A DNA stretch of 64,000 nt from assembly GCF_025532145.1 (NCBI RefSeq), contig NZ_ARXS01000019.1, positions 17,492-81,491 of the forward strand, given 5' to 3'. This stretch comes from Alloalcanivorax balearicus MACL04. Lineage in GTDB: Bacteria; Pseudomonadota; Gammaproteobacteria; Pseudomonadales; Alcanivoracaceae. Shown in pieces: positions 15,474 through 24,237 of the stretch; the stretch's first letter is position 1; each line of letters starts with the position of its first letter. Both the position numbers and the translations under genes were made by a program. The notes below the pieces were generated by a model. That model saw only the letters and a program-made list of their open reading frames with translations. It was not told the origin of the DNA and ran no database searches.

Positions 15474-16649
15474 TCAGGACGCTTCCGTCAGCGGTTTGTG
15501 CTTGGCGAACAACGGCGTCGCCAGAGTGAGGGTGGCGGCGCACAGCAGGGCGGTGCCGCCGATGATGAAAATCAGCGAGCTGTGTTCGGCGCTGGCGTAA
15601 ATCGGTGCCATCAGGTAGGCCGCCGCCGCTTGCCCGACAGCGAACAGAGCGGTGGCCCGGCCCCAGGCGGTGGCGTGCACATGGGCGGGCACCAGCTCGC
15701 CGATGCGGCCCATGGTGGTGGCGACCATGCCGGGGATCAGTGCACCCACGGTAAAGGACGAAAGCGACACCACCAGCGTTCCCGGTATTAGCATTGGCAG
15801 AAGGACCGCCGTGCCCTTCAACGCCAAAGCGGTGAACAGGGTGCGGTGCCAGCCGGCATGGCGGGCAATGGCGCCGACCAGGAACGGGCCGCTGATGGCG
15901 CCCAGGGCCACCAGCCCCCACTGGATCGCCGCCGCCCAGGTACTGAACCCTCTTTGTCGTTCCAGATAATCCACCCAGAACACCGTATGCGGTACGAAGC
16001 CCACCGCGTCCAGCAGGTAGGCCAGATAGATGGCGGCCAGCACCAGGCCGACGCGGGCCTGCTGTTGTCCTTGTTGGGGCGCCTGCGGCAGGCCCGGCCA
16101 GGGGCGCCACACCAGCGCCACCGGTAACAGCGCGATCAGGCCGAGGCCCAGCCAGGTCAGTTCCGGCCCCTGCTGCATCAGCAGTGGCACCAGGGTGGCG
16201 GAGATCAACACGCCGGTGCCGACGCCAGTGAAGATCCAGGCGGTGCCCCGTTTGCGTTTGGATTCCGGAAGCTGGCTGGCGATCAGGGAAGGTGCCACCA
16301 CCATCAGCAGGGCCCCGGTGACGCCGGCGACGAAGCGCCAAAGACTGAACCACCACACCGGCCCTTGCCACATGCTGGCCAGGAAGCTGACGGCAATCAG
16401 CAACGTGGACAGCTTGATCACCGCGCCGGGGCCGAGCCGGCGGGCGAGACGGCTGGCAAGTACCGCGCCGACCAGATAGCCCAGCAGGTTGGTGGCGCCG
16501 ACGAAACCGGCGTCACGGGCGCTCAGCCAGCCGGCCTCGATCAGCCCCGGCAGTTGCGCGGCGTAGGCGAAACGGCCCAGCCCGATCCCGGCCAGGGTGG
16601 TGGCCGCTCCCATTAATATCAGGCGGGTGGGCGAGACGGAGGTGGTCAT
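15474..16649 (-). CDS. YbfB/YjiJ family MFS transporter
   Basis: A 391-residue inner-membrane protein with about 12 hydrophobic segments. The N-terminal GLGRFAYAAQLPGLI and NLLGYLVGA are typical of the YbfB/YjiJ branch of the major facilitator superfamily. The substrate is unknown. The ATG at 16649 has GGAG six bases before it; an ATG four codons earlier lacks one. It stands alone between a REP element and a two-component pair on the same strand. Confidence 0.85.
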   Translation of the reverse strand: MTTSVSPTRLILMGAATTLAGIGLGRFAYAAQLPGLIEAGWLSARDAGFVGATNLLGYLVGAVLASRLARRLGPGAVIKLSTLLIAVSFLASMWQGPVWWFSLWRFVAGVTGALLMVVAPSLIASQLPESKRKRGTAWIFTGVGTGVLISATLVPLLMQQGPELTWLGLGLIALLPVALVWRPWPGLPQAPQQGQQQARVGLVLAAIYLAYLLDAVGFVPHTVFWVDYLERQRGFSTWAAAIQWGLVALGAISGPFLVGAIARHAGWHRTLFTALALKGTAVLLPMLIPGTLVVSLSSFTVGALIPGMVATTMGRIGELVPAHVHATAWGRATALFAVGQAAAAYLMAPIYASAEHSSLIFIIGGTALLCAATLTLATPLFAKHKPLTEAS

Positions 16650-16763
16650 GGGCGGCTCCAAAGCGAGAGGCGGTCATTGGCAGGCGCCCAGTTAAGCAGA
16701 GTCCGCCTATCACTAAAAATGATTTATACAGATGCTCGGCATCACTGAACTGAATGGGATGGT

Positions 16764-17402
16764 TCAGGCGTGGAGAACGGCGTCCTGCTGGCGCAGGCTG
16801 ATGGCGATCTGCACCAGTTCGGCCAGGGAATCCGCCGCCATCTTGCTCATCATGTTGGCGCGATGGCCTTCCACCGTTTTGCGGTTGATGCCGAGCTTAT
16901 CGGCCACTTCCTGATTGGACAGGCCGTTGACCACTTCCTCGAACACCTGCCGTTCCCGTTTGGTCAGGCCTTCGTAGCGTTGCCGGTGTACCGCCAGCGC
17001 CTGCAGTTTGCGGCGGTGCTGACGGTCCCGCTCAAGGGCGTTCTGGACATGGTCGATCAGCACCTGGTCGTCGAACGGTTTCTCGATGAACGTCAGCGCG
17101 CCGTCGGTGAGAGCGGTCACCGCCATGTCGATACTGCCGTGGGCGGAGATCATGATCACCGGCAGGTCGATGCCGTATTCGGGAAATTTCTTCTGCGCGT
17201 TGATACCGCTGAGTTCGGGCATGCGCACGTCCATCACCACGCAACCGCCAGCGCCGGGCTGGAAACGTTGAAGAAACGCCAGGGCGGTTTCATAACAGCG
17301 CACCTGCAGCCCCACGGACTCCAGCAGCCATTGCAGGGAGTCGCGCACATCGGCGTCGTCGTCGATGATATGGATGGTTTGCGTCGATTCGCTGTTTGCC
17401 AT
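16764..17402 (-). CDS. FixJ/NarL-type response regulator
   Basis: A 212-residue regulator: receiver domain with DDD at 14-16, the phosphorylated Asp58 in MDVRMPELSG, Ser in ISAHGS and Lys in EKPF, then a LuxR-type helix-turn-helix (LTKRERQVFEEVVNGLSNQEVADKL...). The domain order and EKPF motif are those of FixJ/TtrR/StyR regulators. It begins 11 bases after the histidine kinase stop. The ATG at 17402 is where homology starts; the open frame extends 38 codons further without support. Targets are unknown. Confidence 0.92.
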   Translation of the reverse strand: MANSESTQTIHIIDDDADVRDSLQWLLESVGLQVRCYETALAFLQRFQPGAGGCVVMDVRMPELSGINAQKKFPEYGIDLPVIMISAHGSIDMAVTALTDGALTFIEKPFDDQVLIDHVQNALERDRQHRRKLQALAVHRQRYEGLTKRERQVFEEVVNGLSNQEVADKLGINRKTVEGHRANMMSKMAADSLAELVQIAISLRQQDAVLHA

Positions 17403-17413
17403 TGGGATCCGGG

Positions 17414-19000
17414 TCAATTCGTTGTGGTCGGCGTTTCGTCGTCCGCCAGTGCCAGGGTGAAACAGAAACAGGCGCCTCCCTTTTCCATGCCACCCTCTTC
17501 CACGGCGCAGGGCCACAGTTCGCCGCCGAGGGATTCTACCAGGGAACGGCTGATCGCCAGGCCCATGCCCAGCCCGTTCTTCTTGGTGGTGAAAAAGCGC
17601 TCGAACAGTTTATCCGAGCTGTGTGGCGGCAGGCCAGGGCCCTGATCGCGCACCCGGATCTCCAGTTGTTTGCCGCGCCGCTCCGCTTCCAGCCAGACTT
17701 TCAGCGGTGGTTGCCCGGCGGGAGTCTGGCAGGCCTCGATGGCATTGACGATCAGGTTGAGCAGGATCTGCTCCAATTGAATGCGGTCCGCCACCACCCG
17801 GGCGTCGGTCAGAGTCATACGGTTTTCCAGCACTACATTATGGCGTTCGGCGTTGGGTTCGCAGAACTGCAGCAGATCGTCGACCACCGGCAGCAAATCC
17901 ATGGCTTCGTGTACTGGGGCTCTTTTGCGGGTGAAGTCCATCATCCGGTGGATAATGCCGCCAGCGCGCAGAGCGGTGTCCACGGTTTTTTCCAGCGGCA
18001 CGCGCAGGTCCTGCCAGCGCACCTCGGCCTGATCGCCGAAGCGGCGCTGGATGCCGCGCAGATAATTGACGATGCCGGTGAGCGGCTGATTCAGCTCGTG
18101 GGCCAGGCTCGAAGCCAGCTCGCCCATGGTCACCAGCCGGCTGGCGTGTTCGATCTCCGCCTGATAGGCCTTCAATTGCGCTTCCGCCGCCTTGGCCGCG
18201 CTCAGATCCCGGGCCACCAGGGAAAAGTATTCCATGTCGCCGTGATAGGAGCGGTGCGCCAGCAATTCCAGGGAAACCGGAATGGTCTGGCCGCGGCGAT
18301 CACACATGTCCAGCTCACCGCTCCAGTTGCCGCGCCGCAGGGCGGTGGGGAAGGCGGCTTCGCCAAGCAGGCGGTAGCTGGTCTCGGTGAACAGCTCCGA
18401 CAAAGCGGCGGACGGGGTGGCGCTGTCCAGGGCCAGCACCTGGCGGGCGGACTCGTTGAGATGGGTAATGCGATGATCCAGGGAAGTGAAGATCACCAGA
18501 TCACTGGTGCTTTCCAGTACTCGCGCCAGCCGCCGGTTGGTCTGCTCCGCCTCGATACGGCCGCTGGCGTCCCGGGATACCACCAGGATTTCACGGATGT
18601 CGCCGGTGTCCGGGTCGCGCAAGGTGCGGCTGGTGCTTTCCAGCCAGGTGTAATGGCCGTCCTTGCAACGGAACCGGTAGGTGTGAGTGTACAGACCGCG
18701 CTCGTAGCGAACGCTGGGTGCGCGCCGCTGGAAATTCTCCACATCGTCCGGGTGATAAAGGTCATAGGCGGAGACGCCGACGATTTCCTCGACGCTGTAG
18801 CCGAGCAGATGAGTCACCGCCGGTGAGGCATAAATGAAACGCCAGTCCCCGGGTGTGTGCCGGGAGATCATGTCGGTGGACTGCTCGGCCATCTCCGCCA
18901 GCAGGCGGTTGCGCTCGGCATCGTCGGTGAGCGCGGTGAAGCCCTCTTCCGGTGTCGGTGTGTCCATGGGCGGGGGGTTGGGTTGCTGGCTAAGGAACAT
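17414..19000 (-). CDS. PAS domain sensor histidine kinase
   Basis: A 528-residue soluble kinase: PAS/PAC at about 32-150 and again at 156-275, HisKA with phospho-acceptor His301 in LAHELNQPL, and HATPase with NLIVNAIEAC, DQGPGLP and GLGMGLAIS. There are no transmembrane segments and no FixL-type heme His context that I can identify. The start at 19000 is chosen for GAGG seven bases upstream. It is the partner of the FixJ-like regulator that follows. The signal is unknown; PAS domains could bind a cofactor or an aromatic ligand. Confidence 0.9.
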   Translation of the reverse strand: MFLSQQPNPPPMDTPTPEEGFTALTDDAERNRLLAEMAEQSTDMISRHTPGDWRFIYASPAVTHLLGYSVEEIVGVSAYDLYHPDDVENFQRRAPSVRYERGLYTHTYRFRCKDGHYTWLESTSRTLRDPDTGDIREILVVSRDASGRIEAEQTNRRLARVLESTSDLVIFTSLDHRITHLNESARQVLALDSATPSAALSELFTETSYRLLGEAAFPTALRRGNWSGELDMCDRRGQTIPVSLELLAHRSYHGDMEYFSLVARDLSAAKAAEAQLKAYQAEIEHASRLVTMGELASSLAHELNQPLTGIVNYLRGIQRRFGDQAEVRWQDLRVPLEKTVDTALRAGGIIHRMMDFTRKRAPVHEAMDLLPVVDDLLQFCEPNAERHNVVLENRMTLTDARVVADRIQLEQILLNLIVNAIEACQTPAGQPPLKVWLEAERRGKQLEIRVRDQGPGLPPHSSDKLFERFFTTKKNGLGMGLAISRSLVESLGGELWPCAVEEGGMEKGGACFCFTLALADDETPTTTN

Positions 19001-19060
19001 AGTGTACCTCGTGCGGTGCCCAACCACCGCCGGCATTGGCGCCGACGGTGTTTTCGGGTA

Positions 19061-19609
19061 TCAGCGCAGGAACTTCTGACTGAAGGTTTTGAATTGCGGG
19101 GCGAGGGAATCGCGAACCCACTCGAAACCCACCATTTCCCGGGTGACCACGCGCACGCCTTCGTCACGCAGGCGTTGCAGGGCACTCTCGGTGTCCAGCG
19201 GATTACGCGCGGAGATCGCATCGGCCACCACGAACACCTTGTTGCCGGCCTGGTGCAGCCCCAAGGCGGTTTGCATCACACAGACGTGGGCTTCCATGCC
19301 GCACAGCACGAACGTCTTGCCGCGGGCTTCCGAGAGCAGCGAGGCGCATTCGGGCGCGTCGGCGCAGGAAAACACAGTCTTGGCGATGGCGGGGTTGGCG
19401 TCGCCGGCCAGCTCCAGTAGTTGGTCGGTGGTGGGGCCGACGCCCTTCGGGTATTGCTCGGTGAAGCGCACCGGCACGTCCATCAACTGCGCCACTTCAA
19501 TCAGCCAGCGGCAGTTCTTCACCAGGGTTTCGTGTTCATGTACGCCGGGCAGCAGACGTTCCTGAACGTCGATGACCAGCAGGGTGGAATCTTGGGCTTC
19601 GATCAGCAT
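19061..19609 (-). CDS. Isochorismatase-family hydrolase
   Basis: A 182-residue cysteine hydrolase with the triad Asp14, Lys77 and Cys110 (GMEAHVCVMQT). It resembles the YcaC-like branch, whose members cleave amides, nicotinamide or unknown compounds. The substrate is not readable. AAGGAT precedes the ATG. It follows the MaoC-like gene by 24 bases on the same strand, and both diverge from the malonyl-CoA decarboxylase operon. Confidence 0.87.
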   Translation of the reverse strand: MLIEAQDSTLLVIDVQERLLPGVHEHETLVKNCRWLIEVAQLMDVPVRFTEQYPKGVGPTTDQLLELAGDANPAIAKTVFSCADAPECASLLSEARGKTFVLCGMEAHVCVMQTALGLHQAGNKVFVVADAISARNPLDTESALQRLRDEGVRVVTREMVGFEWVRDSLAPQFKTFSQKFLR

Positions 19610-19633
19610 GGTCGGATCCTTACTCTCTACGTC

Positions 19634-20068
19634 TTACTGGGAGGGGCGGCGGTCCACCATGTTGGTGGCCACGCCCTGGGCTACGATCTTGTCTTTGACG
19701 CGGCAGACGGTTTCCAGCTTCACCCGGCGCCGTCTTTCGTCGATCTCCAGCACGGTGGCGGTGGCCACCACGGTATCGCCGATGTGGACCGGCGCCTTGA
19801 ACGACAGCTGCTGGTCCACATAGATGGCGCCGGGGCCGGGCAGGCGGGTGCCGAGCACGGCGGAGATCAGGCCGGCGCTGAACATGCCGTGCACGATGCG
19901 CTGGCCGAACTGGGTGCCGGCGGCATAGTCCGCGTTCAGGTGCACCGGATTGTCGTCACCGGTGATGCCGGCGAACAGTACCACGTCGGCCTCGGTAATG
20001 GTCTTGGCGTAGCTGGCGCTGAGGCCGACTTTCAGGTCTTCCAGGTAGTAACCGTGCAGTTCGTCCAT
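19634..20068 (-). CDS. MaoC-like (R)-specific enoyl-CoA hydratase
   Basis: A 144-residue hotdog protein with the hydratase-2 motif GDDNPVH, giving Asp38 and His43 as the catalytic pair, as in PhaJ. It would hydrate trans-2-enoyl-CoA to (R)-3-hydroxyacyl-CoA. A ketoacyl-CoA reductase of the PhaB type lies in the divergent operon, so both genes could supply or consume (R)-3-hydroxyacyl-CoA. No PHA synthase is in the window. Confidence 0.85.
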   Translation of the reverse strand: MDELHGYYLEDLKVGLSASYAKTITEADVVLFAGITGDDNPVHLNADYAAGTQFGQRIVHGMFSAGLISAVLGTRLPGPGAIYVDQQLSFKAPVHIGDTVVATATVLEIDERRRRVKLETVCRVKDKIVAQGVATNMVDRRPSQ

Positions 20069-20157
20069 TGGGATCCCTTATTTTACGTAGTGACTCTTTA
20101 TGTCGTGGCTTTGGTTCATTCACAAGGCACGAAGCCATTTAGTTAAAGCCAGTGACT

Positions 20158-20183
20158 CAAAAGTGTAGTGGTTTACACTTTTG
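20158..20183. promoter_or_regulatory. Palindromic operator in the maoC-mcd divergent gap
   Basis: CAAAAGTGTA, a six-base spacer and TACACTTTTG form a perfect 10-bp inverted repeat. It lies between two divergent lipid-metabolism genes. The regulator is not encoded next to it. Confidence 0.6.
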
Positions 20184-20186
20184 AAT

Positions 20187-20204
20187 CCAAGTAGAAATAC
20201 TTGG
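20187..20204. promoter_or_regulatory. Second inverted repeat in the same gap
   Basis: CCAAGTA-GAAA-TACTTGG is a perfect 7-bp inverted repeat just downstream of the larger one. It contains the start of a possible -35 element (TTGGTT at 20201-20206), 17 bases from TAGTCT at 20224-20229. A second operator or a small hairpin are both possible. Confidence 0.45.
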
Positions 20205-20279
20205 TTTTGTAATGAGGCTTTGCTAGTCTCTTGGCCGTCGGTGCCGCACCAGCGTGGAGCGGCCTGGTGGGAGAGAGCA

Positions 20280-21653
20280 ATGATGCAGGACCAAAATGAC
20301 GGTCTTTGGGAAAAGGCCATTCGCCGACTGGTGCCGCTGGGGCTGGAGACCTGGAACGAGCGGCGGCTGCTGGACGGCAAGCTGACACTGACCCCGGACC
20401 TGAACGGCGGTGACGTGGAGCGCCTGATCAAATGGATAGACGCCTGTCTGGCGGACGATGGCGGGCAGGTGGCGGCCCGTGATCGGGCGGTGACCCTGGC
20501 GCGGGAATTCAAGGCTCTGAATCACGATGGCCGTGCCCGTTTCCTGATGTTGCTGGCGGAACAATACGCTGTGGACGAGGCGCGGGTGGAGCAGGCCATG
20601 GAGCAATGGCGCGCGGCCGGCAGCGAGGGGCGCATGCAGGCCGCCCTGGCTCTGCGTGATGCCCTGGAGCCGCCGCGCATGACCTTGCTGACCCGTTTCA
20701 ATGGCGTGCCGGAGGGGGTCAAGTTCCTGGTGGATCTGCGTGCGGAACTGTTGTCGTTGCGCAAGGAACATCCCCAACTGGCACCGCTGGAAGCGGACCT
20801 CAAGCGGCTGCTCGGCGCCTGGTTCGACGTGGGGTTGCTGCAATTGGAACAGATCAGTTGGCAAAGCAGCGCCGAGTTACTGGAAAAGCTCATCGCCTAT
20901 GAGGCGGTGCACGCGATCCGTGGCTGGAACGATCTGAAAAACCGTTTGCGCCCGGACCGCCGCTGCTTCGCGTTCTTCCATCCGAACATGCCCAATGAGC
21001 CGCTGATTTTTGTCGAGGTGGCACTGGTGGAAGGCATGGCCGGCAGCATCCAGGCGCTACTGGATGAAGACGCGCCGGTGCTGGATGCCCGGCAAGCGGA
21101 CACCGCCATTTTCTACTCCATCTCCAATGCCCAGGCCGGTCTGGCGGGCATCAGTTTCGGCAACTTCCTGATCAAACGGGTGGTGAAGCTGCTGCGCCAG
21201 GAACTACCGCAACTGAAGCAGTTCGCCACCCTGTCGCCGATCCCCGGATTCCGCCGTTGGCTGGAGGGGTTGTCCGACGACGTCCTGGCCGGTTTGCCCG
21301 GCGGTACGGTATGGCGGGACACCGGCAGTGCCGGGGCTCTGCTGGATCCGGAGCGGCTGGATCCCTTGCGTGCCGAGGCGCTGCGGCGGCTGATGGCCTG
21401 GTACCTGTGCCGCGAGCAACGCCGGGGCCGCTACGCCCTGGATCCGGTGGCCCACTTCCATCTCAGTAACGGCGCTCAGGTGGCCCGGCTGAACTGGGCC
21501 GCGGACCTGTCCGAAAAAGGCCGGCGCCAGGCCGTCGGCATGATGGTTAATTATCGCTATGAGCTGCCGCGTATCGAAGCGCGCAGCCAGAGTTACACCG
21601 TCGATGGGGCCGTGGCCACGTCGGCATCCATGAAAAAACTGTTGAAGGCGTAA
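20280..21653 (+). CDS. Malonyl-CoA decarboxylase
   Basis: Converts malonyl-CoA to acetyl-CoA and CO2. The 457-residue protein has the helical N-terminal domain and the GNAT-like catalytic domain: SISNAQAGLAGISFGNFLI with Ser280/Ser282, and VAHFHLSNGA with His392/His394, next to the catalytic positions of the animal and rhizobial enzymes. The ATG at 20280 is preceded by GGGAGAGA; an upstream in-frame ATG at 20181 lies inside the operator region. It begins a four-gene operon with an acetoacetyl-CoA reductase four bases later. Confidence 0.9.
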   Translation: MMQDQNDGLWEKAIRRLVPLGLETWNERRLLDGKLTLTPDLNGGDVERLIKWIDACLADDGGQVAARDRAVTLAREFKALNHDGRARFLMLLAEQYAVDEARVEQAMEQWRAAGSEGRMQAALALRDALEPPRMTLLTRFNGVPEGVKFLVDLRAELLSLRKEHPQLAPLEADLKRLLGAWFDVGLLQLEQISWQSSAELLEKLIAYEAVHAIRGWNDLKNRLRPDRRCFAFFHPNMPNEPLIFVEVALVEGMAGSIQALLDEDAPVLDARQADTAIFYSISNAQAGLAGISFGNFLIKRVVKLLRQELPQLKQFATLSPIPGFRRWLEGLSDDVLAGLPGGTVWRDTGSAGALLDPERLDPLRAEALRRLMAWYLCREQRRGRYALDPVAHFHLSNGAQVARLNWAADLSEKGRRQAVGMMVNYRYELPRIEARSQSYTVDGAVATSASMKKLLKA

Positions 21654-21657
21654 AGTT

Positions 21658-22410
21658 ATGAGCGAGAAACGATTGGCGGTGGTGACCGGCGCCACCGGCG
21701 GCTTGGGCGTGGCCATGTGTCAGGCTCTGTGTGATCAGGGCCGCACCGTGGTGGGGACCTACTATCCGGACCCGCAACAGGAGCAACAGGCGCGGCAATG
21801 GCAGGAAAGCATGGAGCAGCAGGGCTATTCCGTGCACGTCCGTCCCTTGGACGTCACCGACTATGAAGCCTGCGTCGCCTTTGCCGCCAGTGTGGAAGCG
21901 GAGCTCGGTCCCATCGATGTGCTGGTGAATAACGCCGGCATCACCCGGGATGCGCCGATCAAGCGCATGGAGCCGCACTTCTGGCAGGATGTGATCAACA
22001 CCAACCTGACTTCCATGTACAACCTGTGCCGGGCGGTGTTCGACGGCATGTGCCAGCGCGGCTTCGGCCGCATCGTCAACATCTCCTCCCTGAATGGGGA
22101 AAAGGGCCAGTTCGGCCAGTGCAACTACGCCGCCGCCAAGGCCGGTGTTTATGGATTCACCCGCTCCATCGCCCAGGAAGGCGCGCGCAAGGGCGTCACC
22201 GTCAACGCCGTCTCGCCGGGTTATATCGACACCCCGATGGTGCGGCAGGTGCCGGAGAACATTCTTGAAGGTATCATCGCCGGTATTCCCGTGGGCCGGT
22301 TGGGCCAGCCCGATGATATCGCCCGGGCAGTGGCGTTCCTGGCCGCCGACGAGGCGGGTTTCATCACCGGCACCAATCTGTCGGTGAATGGCGGTCAGTA
22401 CATGAGCTGA
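21658..22410 (+). CDS. phaB: Acetoacetyl-CoA reductase, PhaB type
   Basis: NADPH-dependent SDR of 250 residues that reduces 3-ketoacyl-CoA to (R)-3-hydroxyacyl-CoA. The nucleotide motif is TGATGGLG, NNAG is at 91-94, and Ser144, Tyr157 and Lys161 form the active site. The block GEKGQFGQCNYAAAKAG closely matches Cupriavidus PhaB. FabG-type reductases are related, but this block favours PhaB. It lies four bases after the malonyl-CoA decarboxylase gene. Confidence 0.85.
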   Translation: MSEKRLAVVTGATGGLGVAMCQALCDQGRTVVGTYYPDPQQEQQARQWQESMEQQGYSVHVRPLDVTDYEACVAFAASVEAELGPIDVLVNNAGITRDAPIKRMEPHFWQDVINTNLTSMYNLCRAVFDGMCQRGFGRIVNISSLNGEKGQFGQCNYAAAKAGVYGFTRSIAQEGARKGVTVNAVSPGYIDTPMVRQVPENILEGIIAGIPVGRLGQPDDIARAVAFLAADEAGFITGTNLSVNGGQYMS

Positions 22411-22457
22411 CGGCACCGCGAACCCCTTCCGCGAACAACAAAGACAGAGGATGCCCC

Positions 22458-24221
22458 ATGCCGGAATATAAAGCGCCGTTGCAGGACATGGCTTTCGTGC
22501 TCGGCGAGCTGACCGATATCGATGGTCTGGCGGCATTGCCGCCGTTTACCGAAGTGTCCCGTGAACTGGCCGAAGCGGTGCTGGATGAGGCCGGCAAACT
22601 GGCCTCGTCGGTGATCGCGCCGCTCAATGCCGACGGCGATCGCCATGGCGTGCGTCTGCAAGAGGATGGCGTGGTTGCCGCTCCCGGTTTTCGTGACGCT
22701 TACCAGCGCTACGTGGAAGGCGGCTGGGGCAGTCTGCAGTTCGATCCCGAGTACGGCGGCCAGGGGCTGCCGTTCTCGCTGGCGGTGGCGGTGCAGGAGA
22801 TGTGGCACGCCGCCAACATGTCCTGGGGGCTTTGCCCGCTGTTGTCCCAGGGCGCGGTGGAAGCCATCGCCGCCAATGCCGACGAGTCTCTCAAGGCCCT
22901 TTATCTGCCGTCCATGGTCAGTGGTACCTGGAGTGGCACGATGAATCTGACCGAGCCGCAGGCCGGTTCCGATCTGGCCGCGGTGAAGGCGCGGGCGGTC
23001 CCGGAAGGCGATCATTATCGCATCACCGGGCAGAAAATTTTCATCACCTGGGGCGATCACGACATGGCCGACAACATCGTCCATCTGGTGCTGGCCCGTT
23101 TGCCCGATGCGCCGGAGGGCGTGAAGGGCATTTCCTTGTTCCTGGTGCCCAAGTATTTGCTCAACAAGGATGGCTCCCCGGGCGAACGCAATGATTGCCG
23201 GGCCATCTCGCTGGAACACAAGATCGGCATTCACGCCAGCCCCACCTGTGTCATGAGCTACGGCGACAATGGCGGTGCCATTGGTTACCTGGTGGGCAAG
23301 CCCAATCAGGGCCTGGCCTGTATGTTCACGATGATGAACAACGCCCGTCTCACGGTGGGACTGCAGGGCGTGGCCGTCGCTGAACGGGCCTGTCAGCAGG
23401 CACGCGAATACTGCCGCGAAAGGGTGCAGGGTGTGGCTCCCGGACAACGTGAGGCGGGGCCGATCGTCGGTCACCCGGACGTGCGCCGTATGCTGATGAC
23501 GATGAATGCGCTCACCGAGGCGGGGCGCGCGCTGGCCTACGTGGGCTGCGCCGAAGTGGATCGGGTGCACGGTGAAAGCGATCCGCAACGCCGGGCCCGT
23601 CATCAGCGGCGCCTGGATTTGCTCACGCCGCTGGTGAAAGGCTGGTGCACGGAGATGGCCCAGGAAGTCACGTCCCTGAACGTGCAGTGTCATGGCGGTA
23701 TGGGGTTCATCGAGGAAACCGGTGCCGGGCAGTTGTTCCGGGATGCGCGCATCCTGCCGATCTACGAAGGCACCAACGGCATTCAGGCGATGGACCTGGT
23801 GGGGCGCAAGACCTTGCGTGATCGCGGTACCGCCATGTTTGAGATGCTGGAGGAGATGGATGCGTTTCTGGCCGAGCCGCACCTGGAGAGTGTGTTGGGC
23901 TCTGAACGCAAAGCGCTGTTGGCGGATGCGGTGGTGGCGGTAGCCGACGCCACGGAATTTTTGCTGGGCGCCAGCGACAGTGCCACGCTGCCCGGCGCTA
24001 TCGCTTTCCACTATTTGATGCTGAGCGCCACCGTGGTGGCTGCCTGGCAAATGGGCCGCGCGGCGCTGAGCGTGGCGGAAGACGATTCCCCGTTCGCTCG
24101 CCGCAAACGGCATCACGTCCACTTTTACCTTGAGCAGATATTGCCCCGTTATCTGCATCACGCCCGGGCTTTGCGTTTCGGTGACGATACACTGATGGCG
24201 CTACCCGAAGAGCTGCTGTAA
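22458..24221 (+). CDS. Acyl-CoA dehydrogenase (long, C-terminal-domain type)
   Basis: FAD enzyme of 587 residues that introduces a trans-2 double bond into an acyl-CoA. MNLTEPQAGSDLAAV and the ITWGDHD substrate/FAD region, GMGFIEETGAGQLFRD and the catalytic-region YEGTNGIQAMDLVGRK identify the large acyl-CoA dehydrogenases related to PA0506-like and DmdC proteins, with the extra C-terminal domain. The chain-length preference cannot be read. It is the third gene of the malonyl-CoA decarboxylase operon, with AGAGG before the ATG. Confidence 0.9.
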   Translation: MPEYKAPLQDMAFVLGELTDIDGLAALPPFTEVSRELAEAVLDEAGKLASSVIAPLNADGDRHGVRLQEDGVVAAPGFRDAYQRYVEGGWGSLQFDPEYGGQGLPFSLAVAVQEMWHAANMSWGLCPLLSQGAVEAIAANADESLKALYLPSMVSGTWSGTMNLTEPQAGSDLAAVKARAVPEGDHYRITGQKIFITWGDHDMADNIVHLVLARLPDAPEGVKGISLFLVPKYLLNKDGSPGERNDCRAISLEHKIGIHASPTCVMSYGDNGGAIGYLVGKPNQGLACMFTMMNNARLTVGLQGVAVAERACQQAREYCRERVQGVAPGQREAGPIVGHPDVRRMLMTMNALTEAGRALAYVGCAEVDRVHGESDPQRRARHQRRLDLLTPLVKGWCTEMAQEVTSLNVQCHGGMGFIEETGAGQLFRDARILPIYEGTNGIQAMDLVGRKTLRDRGTAMFEMLEEMDAFLAEPHLESVLGSERKALLADAVVAVADATEFLLGASDSATLPGAIAFHYLMLSATVVAAWQMGRAALSVAEDDSPFARRKRHHVHFYLEQILPRYLHHARALRFGDDTLMALPEELL

Positions 24222-24237
24222 CCCGCAGGAGAAAACC

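Noticed and set aside
22395..24161. 588-codon minus-strand open frame opposite the acyl-CoA dehydrogenase
   Set aside because: Shadow; the plus strand carries the full acyl-CoA dehydrogenase motifs.
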